57,092 bases of DNA from an uncultured Prevotellaceae bacterium (GTDB lineage: Bacteria > Bacteroidota > Bacteroidia > Bacteroidales > Bacteroidaceae): assembly GCA_937893145.1 (NCBI GenBank), contig CALBJW010000203.1, positions 1 through 57,092 on the forward strand, in the 5' to 3' direction. The notes beneath the pieces are model-generated. The model had not been told where the DNA came from. It ran no database searches and was given only the letters and a program-made list of their open reading frames with translations. Shown here one piece after another: positions 7,001 to 17,229 of the stretch. The stretch's first letter is position 1, and every line of letters starts with the position of its first letter. Made by a program: the position numbers and the translations under genes.

Positions 7001-8977
7001 ATGGATGAAACTATAAAAAACGGAGAAAACTATTCTGCCAGCAACATTCAGGTGCTTGAAGGACTCGAAGCAGTTCGCAAGCGCCCTGCCATGTATATTG
7101 GTGACATCAGTGAGAAAGGTTTGCATCACCTCGTTTACGAGACTGTGGACAACTCTATCGATGAAGCGCTGGCAGGATTTTGTACTCACATCGAAGTAAC
7201 AATCAACGAAGACAATTCTATCACTGTACAGGACAACGGTCGTGGTATCCCAGTAGATATGCACGAAAAAGAGCATCGTTCTGCTCTTGAAGTTGTAATG
7301 ACAGTACTTCATGCCGGTGGTAAGTTCGACAAGGGTTCGTACAAGGTATCAGGTGGTCTTCACGGTGTGGGTGTAAGTTGTGTAAACGCACTTTCTACTC
7401 ACATGAAGTCACAAGTATTCCGCGATGGTAAGATTTACCAGCAGGAATATGCTTGTGGTAAGCCATTGTACGACGTTAAGGTCGTTGGTGAAACAGAACT
7501 TCGCGGTACACGCCAACAGTTCTGGCCAGATGGAAGCATCTTCATCACTACCACTTACAAATACGACATTCTCGCTAACCGTATGCGTGAACTTGCATAT
7601 CTTAATGCAGGCATCACAATTACCTTGACAGACTTGCGCGAAAATGTAAACGCACAGGCTGGCATTGAAGGCATTCGCAAGGAGGTATTCTACAGTGAAG
7701 GTGGTTTGAAGGATTTTGTCCGCTACATCGATAGCACTCGCACTCCTCTCTTCAACGATGTTATCTACATCAACACAGAGAAGAACGACACCCCTATTGA
7801 GTGCGCCATCATGTACAACACCTCATACAGCGAGAATCTTCATTCATACGTAAATAACATCAACACTATAGAAGGTGGTACACACCTTCAAGGATTCCGC
7901 ACTGCCCTCACACGCGTACTCAAGAAATATGCTGATGACAACAAGATCACAGAGAAGCTTGAGAAGCAGAAGGTAGAAATCAGTGGTGAGGACTTCCGCG
8001 AAGGTTTGACCGCTGTCATCTCTGTAAAGGTTGCAGAACCACAGTTTGAAGGTCAGACTAAGACAAAGCTTGGAAATAGCGAAGTCGCTGGTGCTGTTCA
8101 GCAGGCAGTAGGTGAGGCACTCAGTTACTACCTCGAAGAGCATCCTAAGGAGGCAAAACTCATTGTTGACAAGGTTGTTCTCGCAGCAACAGCACGTGTT
8201 GCGGCAAGAAAGGCACGTGAAAGTGTCCAGAGAAAGAACCCAATGACAGGTGGTGGTCTTCCTGGCAAGCTTGCAGACTGTTCTGATAAGGACGCAGCAA
8301 ACTGCGAGATGTTCATCGTCGAGGGAGACTCGGCGGGCGGTTCTGCTAAGCAGGGTCGTGACCGTCACTATCAGGCAATCCTCCCTATTCGTGGTAAGAT
8401 ATTCAATGTTGAGCGCGTAATGTGGCACAAGGCATTCGAGCACGAAGAGGTTAACAATATCATTCAAGCACTTGGTGTTCGTTTCGGTATGAACCCAGAC
8501 GACAATAAGGAAGCTAACTATGACAAGCTCCGCTATTACAAGACTATCATCATGGCCGATGCCGATGTCGATGGTTCACATATCGGAACACTTCTTATGA
8601 CTTTGTTCTTCCGCTATATGCCTCAGCTTATTCGTGATGGCCGCCTCTACATTGCTATGCCACCATTGTATAAATGCACAAAGGGTAAGATTAGCGAATA
8701 CTGCTACGATGAAATAGCTCGTATGCGTTTCGTTGACAAGTATGGTAATGGAGAAGAAAGTCAGATTAAGATTCAGCGATACAAAGGTCTTGGTGAGATG
8801 AACCCAGAACAGCTTTGGGAGACTACCATGAACCCAGAAACACGCCTCTTGAAGCAGGTGACTATTGAGGATGCAGCAGAAGCAGACTACACATTCTCAA
8901 TGTTGATGGGTGAAGATGTAGGTCCTCGTAGAGAGTTCATCGAACGCAACGCTACTTACGCAAATATTGATGCGTAA
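7001..8977 (+). CDS. gyrB: DNA gyrase subunit B
   Basis: ATPase subunit of gyrase, which introduces negative supercoils. The 658 residues hold the GHKL ATPase domain (VDNSIDEALAGF, DNGRGIPV, GGLHGVGVSCVNALS), the transducer domain, the TOPRIM domain (EGDSAGGSAKQGRDR and MADADVDGSHI), and the C-terminal YKGLGEMNP and QL.ETTM block. The length is typical of Bacteroidota GyrB, without the large E. coli insert. ParE is the close alternative, but sequence and size favour GyrB. gyrA is not in the window. The gene has its own promoter and is followed by repeat-rich spacer before the convergent ftsZ. Confidence 0.94.
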   Translation: MDETIKNGENYSASNIQVLEGLEAVRKRPAMYIGDISEKGLHHLVYETVDNSIDEALAGFCTHIEVTINEDNSITVQDNGRGIPVDMHEKEHRSALEVVMTVLHAGGKFDKGSYKVSGGLHGVGVSCVNALSTHMKSQVFRDGKIYQQEYACGKPLYDVKVVGETELRGTRQQFWPDGSIFITTTYKYDILANRMRELAYLNAGITITLTDLRENVNAQAGIEGIRKEVFYSEGGLKDFVRYIDSTRTPLFNDVIYINTEKNDTPIECAIMYNTSYSENLHSYVNNINTIEGGTHLQGFRTALTRVLKKYADDNKITEKLEKQKVEISGEDFREGLTAVISVKVAEPQFEGQTKTKLGNSEVAGAVQQAVGEALSYYLEEHPKEAKLIVDKVVLAATARVAARKARESVQRKNPMTGGGLPGKLADCSDKDAANCEMFIVEGDSAGGSAKQGRDRHYQAILPIRGKIFNVERVMWHKAFEHEEVNNIIQALGVRFGMNPDDNKEANYDKLRYYKTIIMADADVDGSHIGTLLMTLFFRYMPQLIRDGRLYIAMPPLYKCTKGKISEYCYDEIARMRFVDKYGNGEESQIKIQRYKGLGEMNPEQLWETTMNPETRLLKQVTIEDAAEADYTFSMLMGEDVGPRREFIERNATYANIDA

Positions 8978-9176
8978 TGATAACGAAACGCTGATGCTAC
9001 GAAAACGAAACACTTCGTTACGATACGCTACGCTACGATACGCTGACGCTACGAAGATAATAAAGACGTATATTTCATTCAATTCTTACATATATTCTCG
9101 TGTCGACCAATGAGAAGTGATTTCTGACCGCGCCGGCACAACATTTTTTCTCCGACAAAGTTAGAAGAGAAAAAAT
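8978..9176. repeat. Intergenic TACGAAAC-type repeats after gyrB
   Basis: From 8980 to about 9055 the sequence is made of variants of ACGATACGCTGACGCTACGAA and TACGAAAACGAAACAC, the same vocabulary as the uxuB leader array. No gene is seen in the gap between gyrB and ftsZ. Confidence 0.6.
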
Positions 9177-9204
9177 AAGGGAACCAATATTGATTGGTTC
9201 CCTT
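9177..9204. terminator. Terminator between gyrB and ftsZ
   Basis: AAGGGAACCAAT (9177-9188) and ATTGGTTCCCTT (9193-9204) form a perfect 12-bp stem. A T run on the minus-strand side (from A-rich 9168-9178) fits termination of the dcw operon after ftsZ; the plus side also has T-rich sequence. Confidence 0.9.
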
Positions 9205-9227
9205 TCTTTATGTAATGCGTTAAGCGA

Positions 9228-10535
9228 TTATGCAAATGTGATGACAGCCGGTCTATCAATGTTCATAGCGTTGTCATTTGCACGTTCATTGAACTGTTTG
9301 AGAGTCTCTTTTGTACGCTTGTATGTTGGCGAAGTTTCAACCATAGATATGATGTCCTCATTGTCAAGATCATCTTCACGGAAGATATAGCTATATGTAG
9401 GACGACGAATAGCACGGTTTTTCTTGTCTGGTCCGTAGATGCGCTCACGACGATTAGCACGCTCTGCAGCCTCTTCTGCAAGTTCTGCCTCACGCTGCTG
9501 TTCTTCCTTATCACGAGCAATAAGGCGATTGCCAAGTTCATCAGAATCAATATCCTCTACACCAAAACCAGTTGCAAGGACAGTAATCTTAACCTTATCC
9601 TTAAGATCTGGATCGATAGAAAGACCCCACTTAACCTCGACATCTTCAGTCTTAATCTTCTCCATGAACTCATGTACTTCGTTCATTTCCTCCATCATAA
9701 GGACATCACCGTTCTCAAGAGCAGGACCTGCAATACGAAGAAGGATACGCTTTGAACGATAGATATCATTGTTGTTGAGGAGAGGAGAATTGAGAGCATC
9801 GTTGATGGCTTCAGTAACACGTCCTTCACCAGAACCAAAACCTGAGCTCATGATTGCAACACCACCATCCTTGAGGACAGTAGAAACATCATTGAAGTCA
9901 AGGTTGATGATACCATGCATTGTGATGATTTCTGCGATTGACTTAGCAGCATTACAAAGTGTATCATCTGCCTTCGCGAACGCATCAACGATAGACATTT
10001 GCTGATAAATCTCACGAAGTCGCTCATTGTTGATAACGAGAAGAGCATCAACATTCTTGCTAATCTCCTCAACACCATCAAGAGCCTGGTCAATCTTACG
10101 GTTACCCTCCCAACGGAATGGGATAGTCACGATACCAACTGTAAGAATACCCATATCCTTAGCAGTTTTTGCGATGATAGGAGCAGCACCTGTACCTGTA
10201 CCACCACCCATACCAGCAGTTACGAACACCATGCGTGTTCCATCGCTGAGCATACGTTTGATATCCTCAAGAGACTCTTCTGTCGCCTTGCGAGCACGTT
10301 CAGGACGGTTACCAGCACCAAGACCTTCGGTGCCGAGTTGAATCTTATGAGGAACAGGAGAATCCTGAAGAGCCTTATTATCTGTATTACATACCACGAA
10401 AGTCACGTCGTGGATACCTTCATTGTACATGTGGTTAACAGCATTGCTACCGCCGCCACCTACGCCAATAACCTTTATTATACTTGTAGGACCTTGCTTA
10501 AAGTTGAAGATCATATCACTATCTTGTTCTGGCAT
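9228..10535 (-). CDS. ftsZ: Cell division GTPase FtsZ
   Basis: Tubulin-like GTPase that forms the Z ring. The 435 residues contain GGGGSNAVN at 26-34, the tubulin signature GGGTGTG at 110-116, and the T7-loop segment NLDFNDV that completes the GTP site of the neighbouring subunit. After about residue 345 there is a charged coiled linker (EEQQREAELAEEAAERANRR), then a tail ending IDRPAVITFA, which is not the common DIPxFLR-type conserved peptide. It is the last gene of the dcw cluster, 64 bases after ftsA, and is followed by a terminator. Confidence 0.97.
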   Translation of the reverse strand: MPEQDSDMIFNFKQGPTSIIKVIGVGGGGSNAVNHMYNEGIHDVTFVVCNTDNKALQDSPVPHKIQLGTEGLGAGNRPERARKATEESLEDIKRMLSDGTRMVFVTAGMGGGTGTGAAPIIAKTAKDMGILTVGIVTIPFRWEGNRKIDQALDGVEEISKNVDALLVINNERLREIYQQMSIVDAFAKADDTLCNAAKSIAEIITMHGIINLDFNDVSTVLKDGGVAIMSSGFGSGEGRVTEAINDALNSPLLNNNDIYRSKRILLRIAGPALENGDVLMMEEMNEVHEFMEKIKTEDVEVKWGLSIDPDLKDKVKITVLATGFGVEDIDSDELGNRLIARDKEEQQREAELAEEAAERANRRERIYGPDKKNRAIRRPTYSYIFREDDLDNEDIISMVETSPTYKRTKETLKQFNERANDNAMNIDRPAVITFA

Positions 10536-10599
10536 ATTCTTATCTGTTTTATTTGTTTACTAATCTATTAACTTTCACTTGGATTTACAAGAAACAACA

Positions 10600-12219
10600 T
10601 TAATCATCATTAACGATGTCATTAACCCAATTCTTGAAACGTCCAAATGTGCTATTTTCTTTATTTGCACGACGAACCATAATGTCGAGAGCCTCAACAG
10701 CAGTACGAAGCATTTCTGTAAGTTCCTTACCTTCCCTAATGGTCTGCTTGTACTTATCCTTGCTTGCGAGGAAGTTTACGCATTCATCGTAATCGTCCGT
10801 AATAACATCAAAGGCCGTCTTTACGAGTTCCTCTGCAGACTGACGTACCTTCTTGTCACGTCCATTCTTTTCTACGTTCTGACGTGTGTTACGCACATTC
10901 TCAACCATAGAGCGAATGCTTGACTTGATGCCATCAAACTTCATCACCACATTAGCCTCAGCTTCGGCAGCGGCTTCAAGTTCTTGTTGACGCTTACGAC
11001 GCTCCTCATCCTGCTGCTGTTTCTCAAAGAGTCCACTATTGTCACACGCTTCACCACCACAAGGTGTATTACCAGAAAGGAGAAGAGAGACAATAGTATT
11101 TGACATTGCGTTGTCAAGAACAAATGAACCTGCATTTGAAGTCTTGACAACAGGCTGATTCACCGTACGAGCTATACGTACCTTTTCAACCTTATTAGTT
11201 GCGAGGAATGCCTTGTCGATATTCTTCATATTAGCACCACCACCTGTGAGGACGATGCCAGCAAGAAGTTTGCCACTATAGTTTGAATTTACTATCTGAG
11301 TGTTGACATTAGCAACAATCTCGGTCATACGCGACTCAATAATGCGTTTGATGAGAGACATATCAATTCGGCGACCATCTGATGTTGTATAAGTCATAGA
11401 GTCAGAATCATCGGCAGAGTCACTGTCCTGACTTGCTGCATCACCATAAGTCAACTTGATATCTTCTGCTTCAGCTCCTTCAATCTGAATAGAAGCAAAG
11501 TCCTTATTGATATTGTTTGAACCGAGTGGAATAGTTGCGAGATAACGACATATATTATTCTTATACACAACAACGGTTGTAGTATCAGCACCGAGGTCAA
11601 CAAGAACACAGCCCGAACGCTTCTCACTGTCAGTAAGTACATAATCTGCAAGCTTACATGGAGCGATGAGTTCTTCCACAATGTCAACGTCAAGATTATC
11701 GAAACAAGTATTCACATTTCCACTAAGAGACTGCTTAGCGATGATGTCAATGAACTCGCCCTCGATGTTTGTACCCATAACGCCAACAGGATCAGCAACC
11801 ACGTTTTGGTCGATAACATATTCCTGTTCAAAGTTATCAAGAACTTCATAATCAGAATATGGAATCTCATTGCTCTCCTGGCGAATGGAGTCAATAGTTT
11901 CGTTAGAAATATATGTCTGCATCAACAAGTTGCGCTTAACAACAACCTTATGTGAGCGCAATGACTGTCCGCCAATGCCCACATACACACGCGCAATCCT
12001 TGTCTTGAGAACTGTCTCAAGTTTATTGATGATGCTGTTTATGCACTGGTATGTCTTTTCGATGTTATAAACCACACCACGCTTAATACAAGCAGTGGTC
12101 TTCTCCTCGGCATAAGCGAGGATCTGCATGGTTCCATCCTTCTTTCTTCCCGCAATACCTGTAATCTTGGATGAACCAAGTTCGATTGCTACAATAAAGT
12201 CTTTTTCCGAAAATGCCAT
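10600..12219 (-). CDS. ftsA: Cell division protein FtsA
   Basis: Actin-like protein that tethers FtsZ to the membrane and recruits the divisome. ATPase motifs are clear: IVAIELGSSKITGIAG near the N-terminus (phosphate 1), GCVLVDLGADTTTVVVY (phosphate 2) and VLTGGGANM (adenosine loop). At 539 residues it is about 120 longer than E. coli FtsA. The extra part after about residue 400 is a charged coiled-coil region (EKQQQDEERRKRQQELEAAA), and the last residues (FGRFKNWVNDIVNDD) could be the amphipathic membrane-targeting helix. This long tail is usual in Bacteroidota. It sits 21 bases downstream of ftsQ. Confidence 0.95.
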   Translation of the reverse strand: MAFSEKDFIVAIELGSSKITGIAGRKKDGTMQILAYAEEKTTACIKRGVVYNIEKTYQCINSIINKLETVLKTRIARVYVGIGGQSLRSHKVVVKRNLLMQTYISNETIDSIRQESNEIPYSDYEVLDNFEQEYVIDQNVVADPVGVMGTNIEGEFIDIIAKQSLSGNVNTCFDNLDVDIVEELIAPCKLADYVLTDSEKRSGCVLVDLGADTTTVVVYKNNICRYLATIPLGSNNINKDFASIQIEGAEAEDIKLTYGDAASQDSDSADDSDSMTYTTSDGRRIDMSLIKRIIESRMTEIVANVNTQIVNSNYSGKLLAGIVLTGGGANMKNIDKAFLATNKVEKVRIARTVNQPVVKTSNAGSFVLDNAMSNTIVSLLLSGNTPCGGEACDNSGLFEKQQQDEERRKRQQELEAAAEAEANVVMKFDGIKSSIRSMVENVRNTRQNVEKNGRDKKVRQSAEELVKTAFDVITDDYDECVNFLASKDKYKQTIREGKELTEMLRTAVEALDIMVRRANKENSTFGRFKNWVNDIVNDD

Positions 12220-12240
12220 AGGTATATATCGTTATTTCTG

Positions 12241-13008
12241 TTAATTCTTTCTTTTTTTACAGATAATCTGATTGTCGAACTGAACATCTATTCTGCTATA
12301 CTTATTCCAGCCCACTGAGTTAAGAGCTTTTTGGTAGAACTCCTTGAGACGATGGAACTTACCCTCGAAGTCATCAATCTCGCCCAAGAATATGACGTGG
12401 TCACCAACACGAGGAATAATTTCTATCACATGCTTATGACTCTTATTTATTGTCACATAAATTTGTTCCACCTGACTATTCCAAAACTCATCTGCATTGA
12501 TGAATCTCGCAAGTTCGACAAGTTCTTCGCAAGCATACTTTTCATCGATGTATCCTGTTGCTGTAAGAAGATTCATGGAGTAAGTGCTCTTAGATATCTT
12601 CTTTCCTTTGCCATCAACAAAATATCCGTCATTTCCTGTTGGAAGGACATACATGACAGGAGAACGCTGTTCAATCTTTATGCAGAACTTATTGTTTGAA
12701 GTCTTATAGCACTCAACCTTTTCTATGAAGTCGTTAGATGAAATCAAGTCCTCAATTTTCTTGGTATTAACCTTGCTCATCAATTCATCCTTAGGATAAA
12801 GACCTGCATTTCGAAGCATGCTTTCCACCTCCTTCTCGTCAATGAATTGAGCCTGGGACTTCTTTTTGACAATGAGTTCTACACCTTCACATCGAGCTTC
12901 TGGATTTCGCTTTGACATCATGAGCATAGCATACACAACATACGCTATCAATCCTGCAATAACGATTGACACCAGAGATATCTTTAGTATTTTTGTTGCT
13001 TTTGCCAT
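12241..13008 (-). CDS. ftsQ: Cell division protein FtsQ
   Basis: Single-pass divisome protein. The 255 residues show a short cytoplasmic start, a membrane segment at about 9-29 (LKISLVSIVIAGLIAYVVYAML), a POTRA-like region (SQAQFIDEKEVESMLRNAGL, then NDFIEKVECYKTSNNKFCIKI) and a C-terminal beta domain. Identification rests on topology, the POTRA pattern and its position between murC and ftsA. Sequence conservation in this family is low, so position carries much of the call. Confidence 0.88.
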   Translation of the reverse strand: MAKATKILKISLVSIVIAGLIAYVVYAMLMMSKRNPEARCEGVELIVKKKSQAQFIDEKEVESMLRNAGLYPKDELMSKVNTKKIEDLISSNDFIEKVECYKTSNNKFCIKIEQRSPVMYVLPTGNDGYFVDGKGKKISKSTYSMNLLTATGYIDEKYACEELVELARFINADEFWNSQVEQIYVTINKSHKHVIEIIPRVGDHVIFLGEIDDFEGKFHRLKEFYQKALNSVGWNKYSRIDVQFDNQIICKKRKN

Positions 13009-13065
13009 AATTAATGAATGAACTGATGATGAATGTTTTTTAGTAGCTCAAATTTTTGTAATATT

Positions 13066-14430
13066 CTAAATCTTTGAAAGTATCTGAGTGATTTGTGGAA
13101 CATAGTTCTCAATATCACCTGCACCAAGGGAAATCAGAACGTCGAAAGTTGGAGTGCTTACGACATCAAGAATGTCCTCTTTATGTATAAGGTGCTTCTC
13201 AATACCATCACGAAGATTGTTGTAGATAAGTTCACTTGTAACCCCTTCAATTGGCAACTCGCGAGCAGGATAGATGTCGCAGAGATACACCTCATCAAGA
13301 AGAGAAAGGGCATCTGCAAACTCCTTGTAGAAGTCACGAGTACGTGTATATAGATGAGGTTGGAAGATTGCAGCAATCTTCTTGTCCTGATACAATTCAC
13401 GAATAGATTTCACACTTGAACTAATCTCGTTTGGATGATGTGCGTAGTCTGAAAGGAAAACCATACGGTCATTTTTGACCTTGAAGTCGAAACGACGATC
13501 AACACCACCAAATGTCTTCATTCCTTCTCGAAGTTCCTCATCTGTTGCGCCAGCCAACTGAGCAAGTGCCATAGCAGCAATGCCATTTTCAATGTTGATG
13601 CTTACAGGCACACCAAGTTGAACATCTTTTATCACGCCCTTAGGAGAAACATAGTCAAAGAATATCTCGCCTCCACCGATGCGTATGTTCTCAGCATGGA
13701 AGTCACCCTCAGTTCTATCATAGTCATATACAGTAACTCCCGGTTGAACATTAGCCTTCATTTCAAGGTTACGATGAATGATCAAAGCACCTCCAGGTTG
13801 AATGAGAGAAGTATATTTGTTGAAGCTTTCAAGATAAGCCTCCTTTGTACCGTAGATGTCAAGATGGTCTGGGTCTGTAGCAGTAATGACTGTTGCAAAA
13901 GGACGGAGCCAATGGAATGAACGGTCAAACTCATCAGCCTCAATGACCACATAATCAGATTCCTTTGAGAGAAGATAGTTTGTTCCGTAATTCTTTGAGA
14001 CGCCACCAAGGAACGCATTACACTTCACCGAGCTCATATTCAAGAGATGAGCAGCCATTGTGGAAGTGGTTGTCTTGCCGTGTGTGCCAGCAACACAAAG
14101 TCCCTTGTGCGACTGAGTAAGGAAACCGAGTACTTGAGCACGCTTCTGGATGTCGAAACCATTTTCGCGGAAATACACAAGTTCCTTATGCTCTGCAGGA
14201 ACAGCAGGAGTATAGACAACGAGAGTAGTCTCTTTGTCCTTGAAGCAAGGTGCAATACCCTCCACGTTTTCCTCATAATGAATCAACGCACCTTCTTCGA
14301 TGAGTTTTTCTGTAAGTTCAGATGGAGTCTTGTCATAACCTCCCACGTTATATCCTTCACTAAGGAAATAACGAACGAGGGCACTCATTCCTATGCCACC
14401 TGCACCTACAAAATATACTGACTTAATCAC
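13066..14430 (-). CDS. murC: UDP-N-acetylmuramate--L-alanine ligase
   Basis: Adds the first amino acid (L-Ala) to UDP-MurNAc in the cytoplasm. The 454 residues have the Rossmann-like N-terminal motif VGAGGIGMSALVRY (8-21), the ATP loop GTHGKTTT (115-122), VIEADEFDRSF in the central domain, and YAHHPNEI in the C-terminal half. All key motifs of the Mur ligase family are intact and the length is normal. It lies between murG and ftsQ, with 57-60 base gaps. Confidence 0.97.
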   Translation of the reverse strand: MIKSVYFVGAGGIGMSALVRYFLSEGYNVGGYDKTPSELTEKLIEEGALIHYEENVEGIAPCFKDKETTLVVYTPAVPAEHKELVYFRENGFDIQKRAQVLGFLTQSHKGLCVAGTHGKTTTSTMAAHLLNMSSVKCNAFLGGVSKNYGTNYLLSKESDYVVIEADEFDRSFHWLRPFATVITATDPDHLDIYGTKEAYLESFNKYTSLIQPGGALIIHRNLEMKANVQPGVTVYDYDRTEGDFHAENIRIGGGEIFFDYVSPKGVIKDVQLGVPVSINIENGIAAMALAQLAGATDEELREGMKTFGGVDRRFDFKVKNDRMVFLSDYAHHPNEISSSVKSIRELYQDKKIAAIFQPHLYTRTRDFYKEFADALSLLDEVYLCDIYPARELPIEGVTSELIYNNLRDGIEKHLIHKEDILDVVSTPTFDVLISLGAGDIENYVPQITQILSKI

Positions 14431-14490
14431 TATTCTATCTTTATTTTAGATTTTCAATTGTTTTGTCAAACGGCAGAAATACCATTCTAA

Positions 14491-15612
14491 TTATTTAGTT
14501 GTAGCCAACTTATAAACCTCCTCCGCAATAATATCAGCGGAATTATGGAATGCAAGTTTAAGGACATTCTCTGCAAGAGACTTGAGTTTTGCATCATCAT
14601 TTACAGTTTCGAGAGCTGTTGAGATGAGCAAAGAGCGGGCATCCTTATCGGCCACAAAGATTGCAGCGTCCTTAGTCGAGAGAGCTTGAGCATTCTTTGT
14701 CTGGTGGTCTTCTGCCACATTTGGCGAAGGAACAAGAATACAAGGCTTACCAAGAAGGCAGAGCTCCGAAATAGAACTTGCGCCTGCACGAGAAATCACC
14801 ACATCTGCAGCCGCATAAGCAGCATCCATATTCGAAATGAAATCTGTGACATGAAGGTTAGGAAGTTGCTCAACCTTAGAGAGTGCTTGTGCAATCTCTG
14901 CGCTATAGTACTTACCTGTCTGCCAGATAAACTGAACGCCACTCTTTCGAATTTCCTCCAAATGTGTAAGTACGCTCTCGTTTACTGTGCGAGCTCCAAG
15001 ACTACCACCAATTATAAGAACTGTTCGCTTAGCAGGGTCAAGGTCAAAGCTCTTAGCAGCATCGTCCTTTGAGATTTTTGCGTCAAGGAGATTCTGACGA
15101 ACAGGGTTACCCGTCATGATTATCTTTTCTGCTGGGAAGAATCGTTCCATACCTGAGTACGCAACACACACCTTCTTTGCCTTCTTTGCAAGCGACTTGT
15201 TTGTCACACCAGCATAAGAGTTCTGTTCTTGTATAAGACATGGAACACCCATTGCATAGGCAGCATTAAGAGTAGGTGCAGAAGCATATCCGCCAACACC
15301 AACTGCCACATGAGGTTTGAAATCCTTGATAATCTTCTTCACCTGATTCTTGCTCTTCAAGAAGTCAATCATCACACCAATATTCTTAGGGCTCCACAAA
15401 GGACGAATCAATCCACGAACAGGAAGACCAACAATCTTGTAACCTGCTGCAGGCACTCGTTGCATCTCCATACGACCATCAGCACCAACAAAGAGAATCT
15501 CCGCATCTGGGTGCTGTTTCATTATAGCATTAGCAATGGAAACCGCAGGGAAGATGTGTCCACCTGTACCTCCTCCACTAACTATGACTCTAAGTTTTTC
15601 GTTCTTTTCCAT
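14491..15612 (-). CDS. murG: MurG, lipid II synthase (GlcNAc transferase)
   Basis: Transfers GlcNAc from UDP-GlcNAc to lipid I at the inner face of the membrane to make lipid II. The 373 residues show the glycine-rich loop VSGGGTGGHIFPA (11-23), a second G loop IIGGSLGARTVNES, and the donor-site region ISRAGASSISELCLLGKPCILVPSPNVAEDHQ, shown here in parts. The length is normal. A 153-base gap separates it from ftsW and holds a promoter-like box at 15669-15676, so murG may have extra transcription of its own. Confidence 0.97.
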   Translation of the reverse strand: MEKNEKLRVIVSGGGTGGHIFPAVSIANAIMKQHPDAEILFVGADGRMEMQRVPAAGYKIVGLPVRGLIRPLWSPKNIGVMIDFLKSKNQVKKIIKDFKPHVAVGVGGYASAPTLNAAYAMGVPCLIQEQNSYAGVTNKSLAKKAKKVCVAYSGMERFFPAEKIIMTGNPVRQNLLDAKISKDDAAKSFDLDPAKRTVLIIGGSLGARTVNESVLTHLEEIRKSGVQFIWQTGKYYSAEIAQALSKVEQLPNLHVTDFISNMDAAYAAADVVISRAGASSISELCLLGKPCILVPSPNVAEDHQTKNAQALSTKDAAIFVADKDARSLLISTALETVNDDAKLKSLAENVLKLAFHNSADIIAEEVYKLATTK

Positions 15613-15668
15613 TTCTTTTTGTTTCTATTTTGAGTATAGCAAAGCTATAAATATTTCTTTTTAACGAG

Positions 15669-15676
15669 CAAATGTA
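15669..15676 (-). promoter_or_regulatory. Candidate internal promoter before murG
   Basis: Minus strand reads TACATTTG, matching TAnnTTTG, in the widest gap of the dcw cluster. The -33 element is poor. It could drive murG-murC-ftsQ-ftsA-ftsZ separately from the upstream genes. Confidence 0.4.
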
Positions 15677-15765
15677 CGAATAATTGTTTGATTTTTAGGC
15701 AAAATATCAAAGAAAATGCTTTCTATGTACACATTTTCCATTCATTCGCACCAAATCATCTCATT

Positions 15766-17193
15766 TTACACCATTGTGCCGTCAGTAGTGTATTCGAGAG
15801 TCTCCCCCTCTTCTGTAGATTGTTCTGGTATCTTTGAGGCAGTCTGAGCTGTTGCAAAGCGACTAACACTCAATATTACGCCCAAGTAGAAACTTGTGAT
15901 GAGAATAGAGCTACCTCCCTTGCTGACAAGAGGAAGAGTCTGACCTGTCACAGGTATCGCTCCTACTGCTACTGCCATATTGACAAGAGCCTGAAGTACC
16001 ATCATTAGTCCAAAGCCCAACACAAGGTATGCAGGGAAGAAACGAGTACATTTCTGGGCTATTCGACCTGTGCGAATGAGCAGTATAAAATACAAAGCCA
16101 TCACGAACAATGCCCCGAAAAGACCTAACTCTTCGATTATGATTGCATAGATGAAGTCCGACTCTGCATGTTGCAAGAAGTCTCGCTGAATGGAATTGCC
16201 TGGTCCCAAACCTATACCCTTTGAGTTGGCAACAGCGATCTTTGCGTATGTTGTCTGCGAGTTCTTATCACCAAGCAAATCGCGTATTTCTCTTTTGCGC
16301 TCGAAATCCTTTATGGCACTCGCCTCTTCTGCTGAGCCTGGAGCGCATGTTTCATGAAGTCCTTCTAAGAATTTACAGAATTCAGCCTCACGCTTTTCCT
16401 TTTCCTCTTGGTCAAGTTCACCCCTATTGGAAGCACGCATCAAACGATGCTTAACCGTTACGACACGTTTCATCAAAGGGATATCTGACACTGTATCTTC
16501 TGGCAGAAAGGCCACCATACAAGCGACAACGAAACCTACCAAGCAAATACCTCCGATACCTTTAAGCATAAGACTTGAAGGCACATGGGCGAAGAACATC
16601 ATGACAGTTACGACGAAGAAAAGCATCATGGCTGTAGATACGTTATCCATGAAGATGAGTCCACAGACAATAATAGCCATAGTGCCTACCACGGCAAAGG
16701 CTGTGTATCTCTTACCCTTAATTGCACCAACTACAAGTTTTTCCTTACCACGAATTATCTTCTTCTGCGCAGCCTGAGTCTTTGCAAGGATAACAGCAAC
16801 AGACATAATCAGTGCCGCCTTCGCAAATTCCGATGGTTGGAAAGAAATGCCTGCAATCTTCATCCATCGATTTGTGCCATTTAACTCCGCACCACCGCCG
16901 AGTGCAGTAAACACCAGCAAGAAGATTGCCAAAGGTAACAAAACGATAGGAAACAGCATAAACCATTTACATGGTATATTGTGAACGGCAATAATAACTC
17001 CAAGTCCAGCCAAAAGGAACATTGCATGATTAAGCACAGGTCCCCAATGGTTCACGCTATCGAAGGTCATACGGCTGGATGCACTGTACACTTCCACGAG
17101 AGAAATCATACAGAGCAAGAACCAAATCATCCATACGCCCTTGTCGCCTTTGAAGAATTTGCCGCTTAATATGTTTGAAAACAATTTACCCAT
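15766..17193 (-). CDS. ftsW: FtsW, SEDS peptidoglycan glycosyltransferase
   Basis: Septal SEDS-family glycosyltransferase, the partner of FtsI. The 475 residues form about ten membrane segments. SEDS signatures are present: NRW and FQPSEFAK near 107-125, the catalytic-loop aspartate D346 in AESDFIYAIIIEELG, and PVTG (414-417) followed by PLVSKGGSS (421-429). Between segments there is a charged insert at about 250-305 (DQEEKEKREAEF...) that lengthens the extracytoplasmic loop. It serves as the local reference for the divergent SEDS-like protein at 48980-52204. The C-terminal tail is acidic. Confidence 0.94.
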   Translation of the reverse strand: MGKLFSNILSGKFFKGDKGVWMIWFLLCMISLVEVYSASSRMTFDSVNHWGPVLNHAMFLLAGLGVIIAVHNIPCKWFMLFPIVLLPLAIFLLVFTALGGGAELNGTNRWMKIAGISFQPSEFAKAALIMSVAVILAKTQAAQKKIIRGKEKLVVGAIKGKRYTAFAVVGTMAIIVCGLIFMDNVSTAMMLFFVVTVMMFFAHVPSSLMLKGIGGICLVGFVVACMVAFLPEDTVSDIPLMKRVVTVKHRLMRASNRGELDQEEKEKREAEFCKFLEGLHETCAPGSAEEASAIKDFERKREIRDLLGDKNSQTTYAKIAVANSKGIGLGPGNSIQRDFLQHAESDFIYAIIIEELGLFGALFVMALYFILLIRTGRIAQKCTRFFPAYLVLGFGLMMVLQALVNMAVAVGAIPVTGQTLPLVSKGGSSILITSFYLGVILSVSRFATAQTASKIPEQSTEEGETLEYTTDGTMV

Positions 17194-17229
17194 AAATCAA
17201 CACGTTGGGTTAAAAGTAAACTTACTATT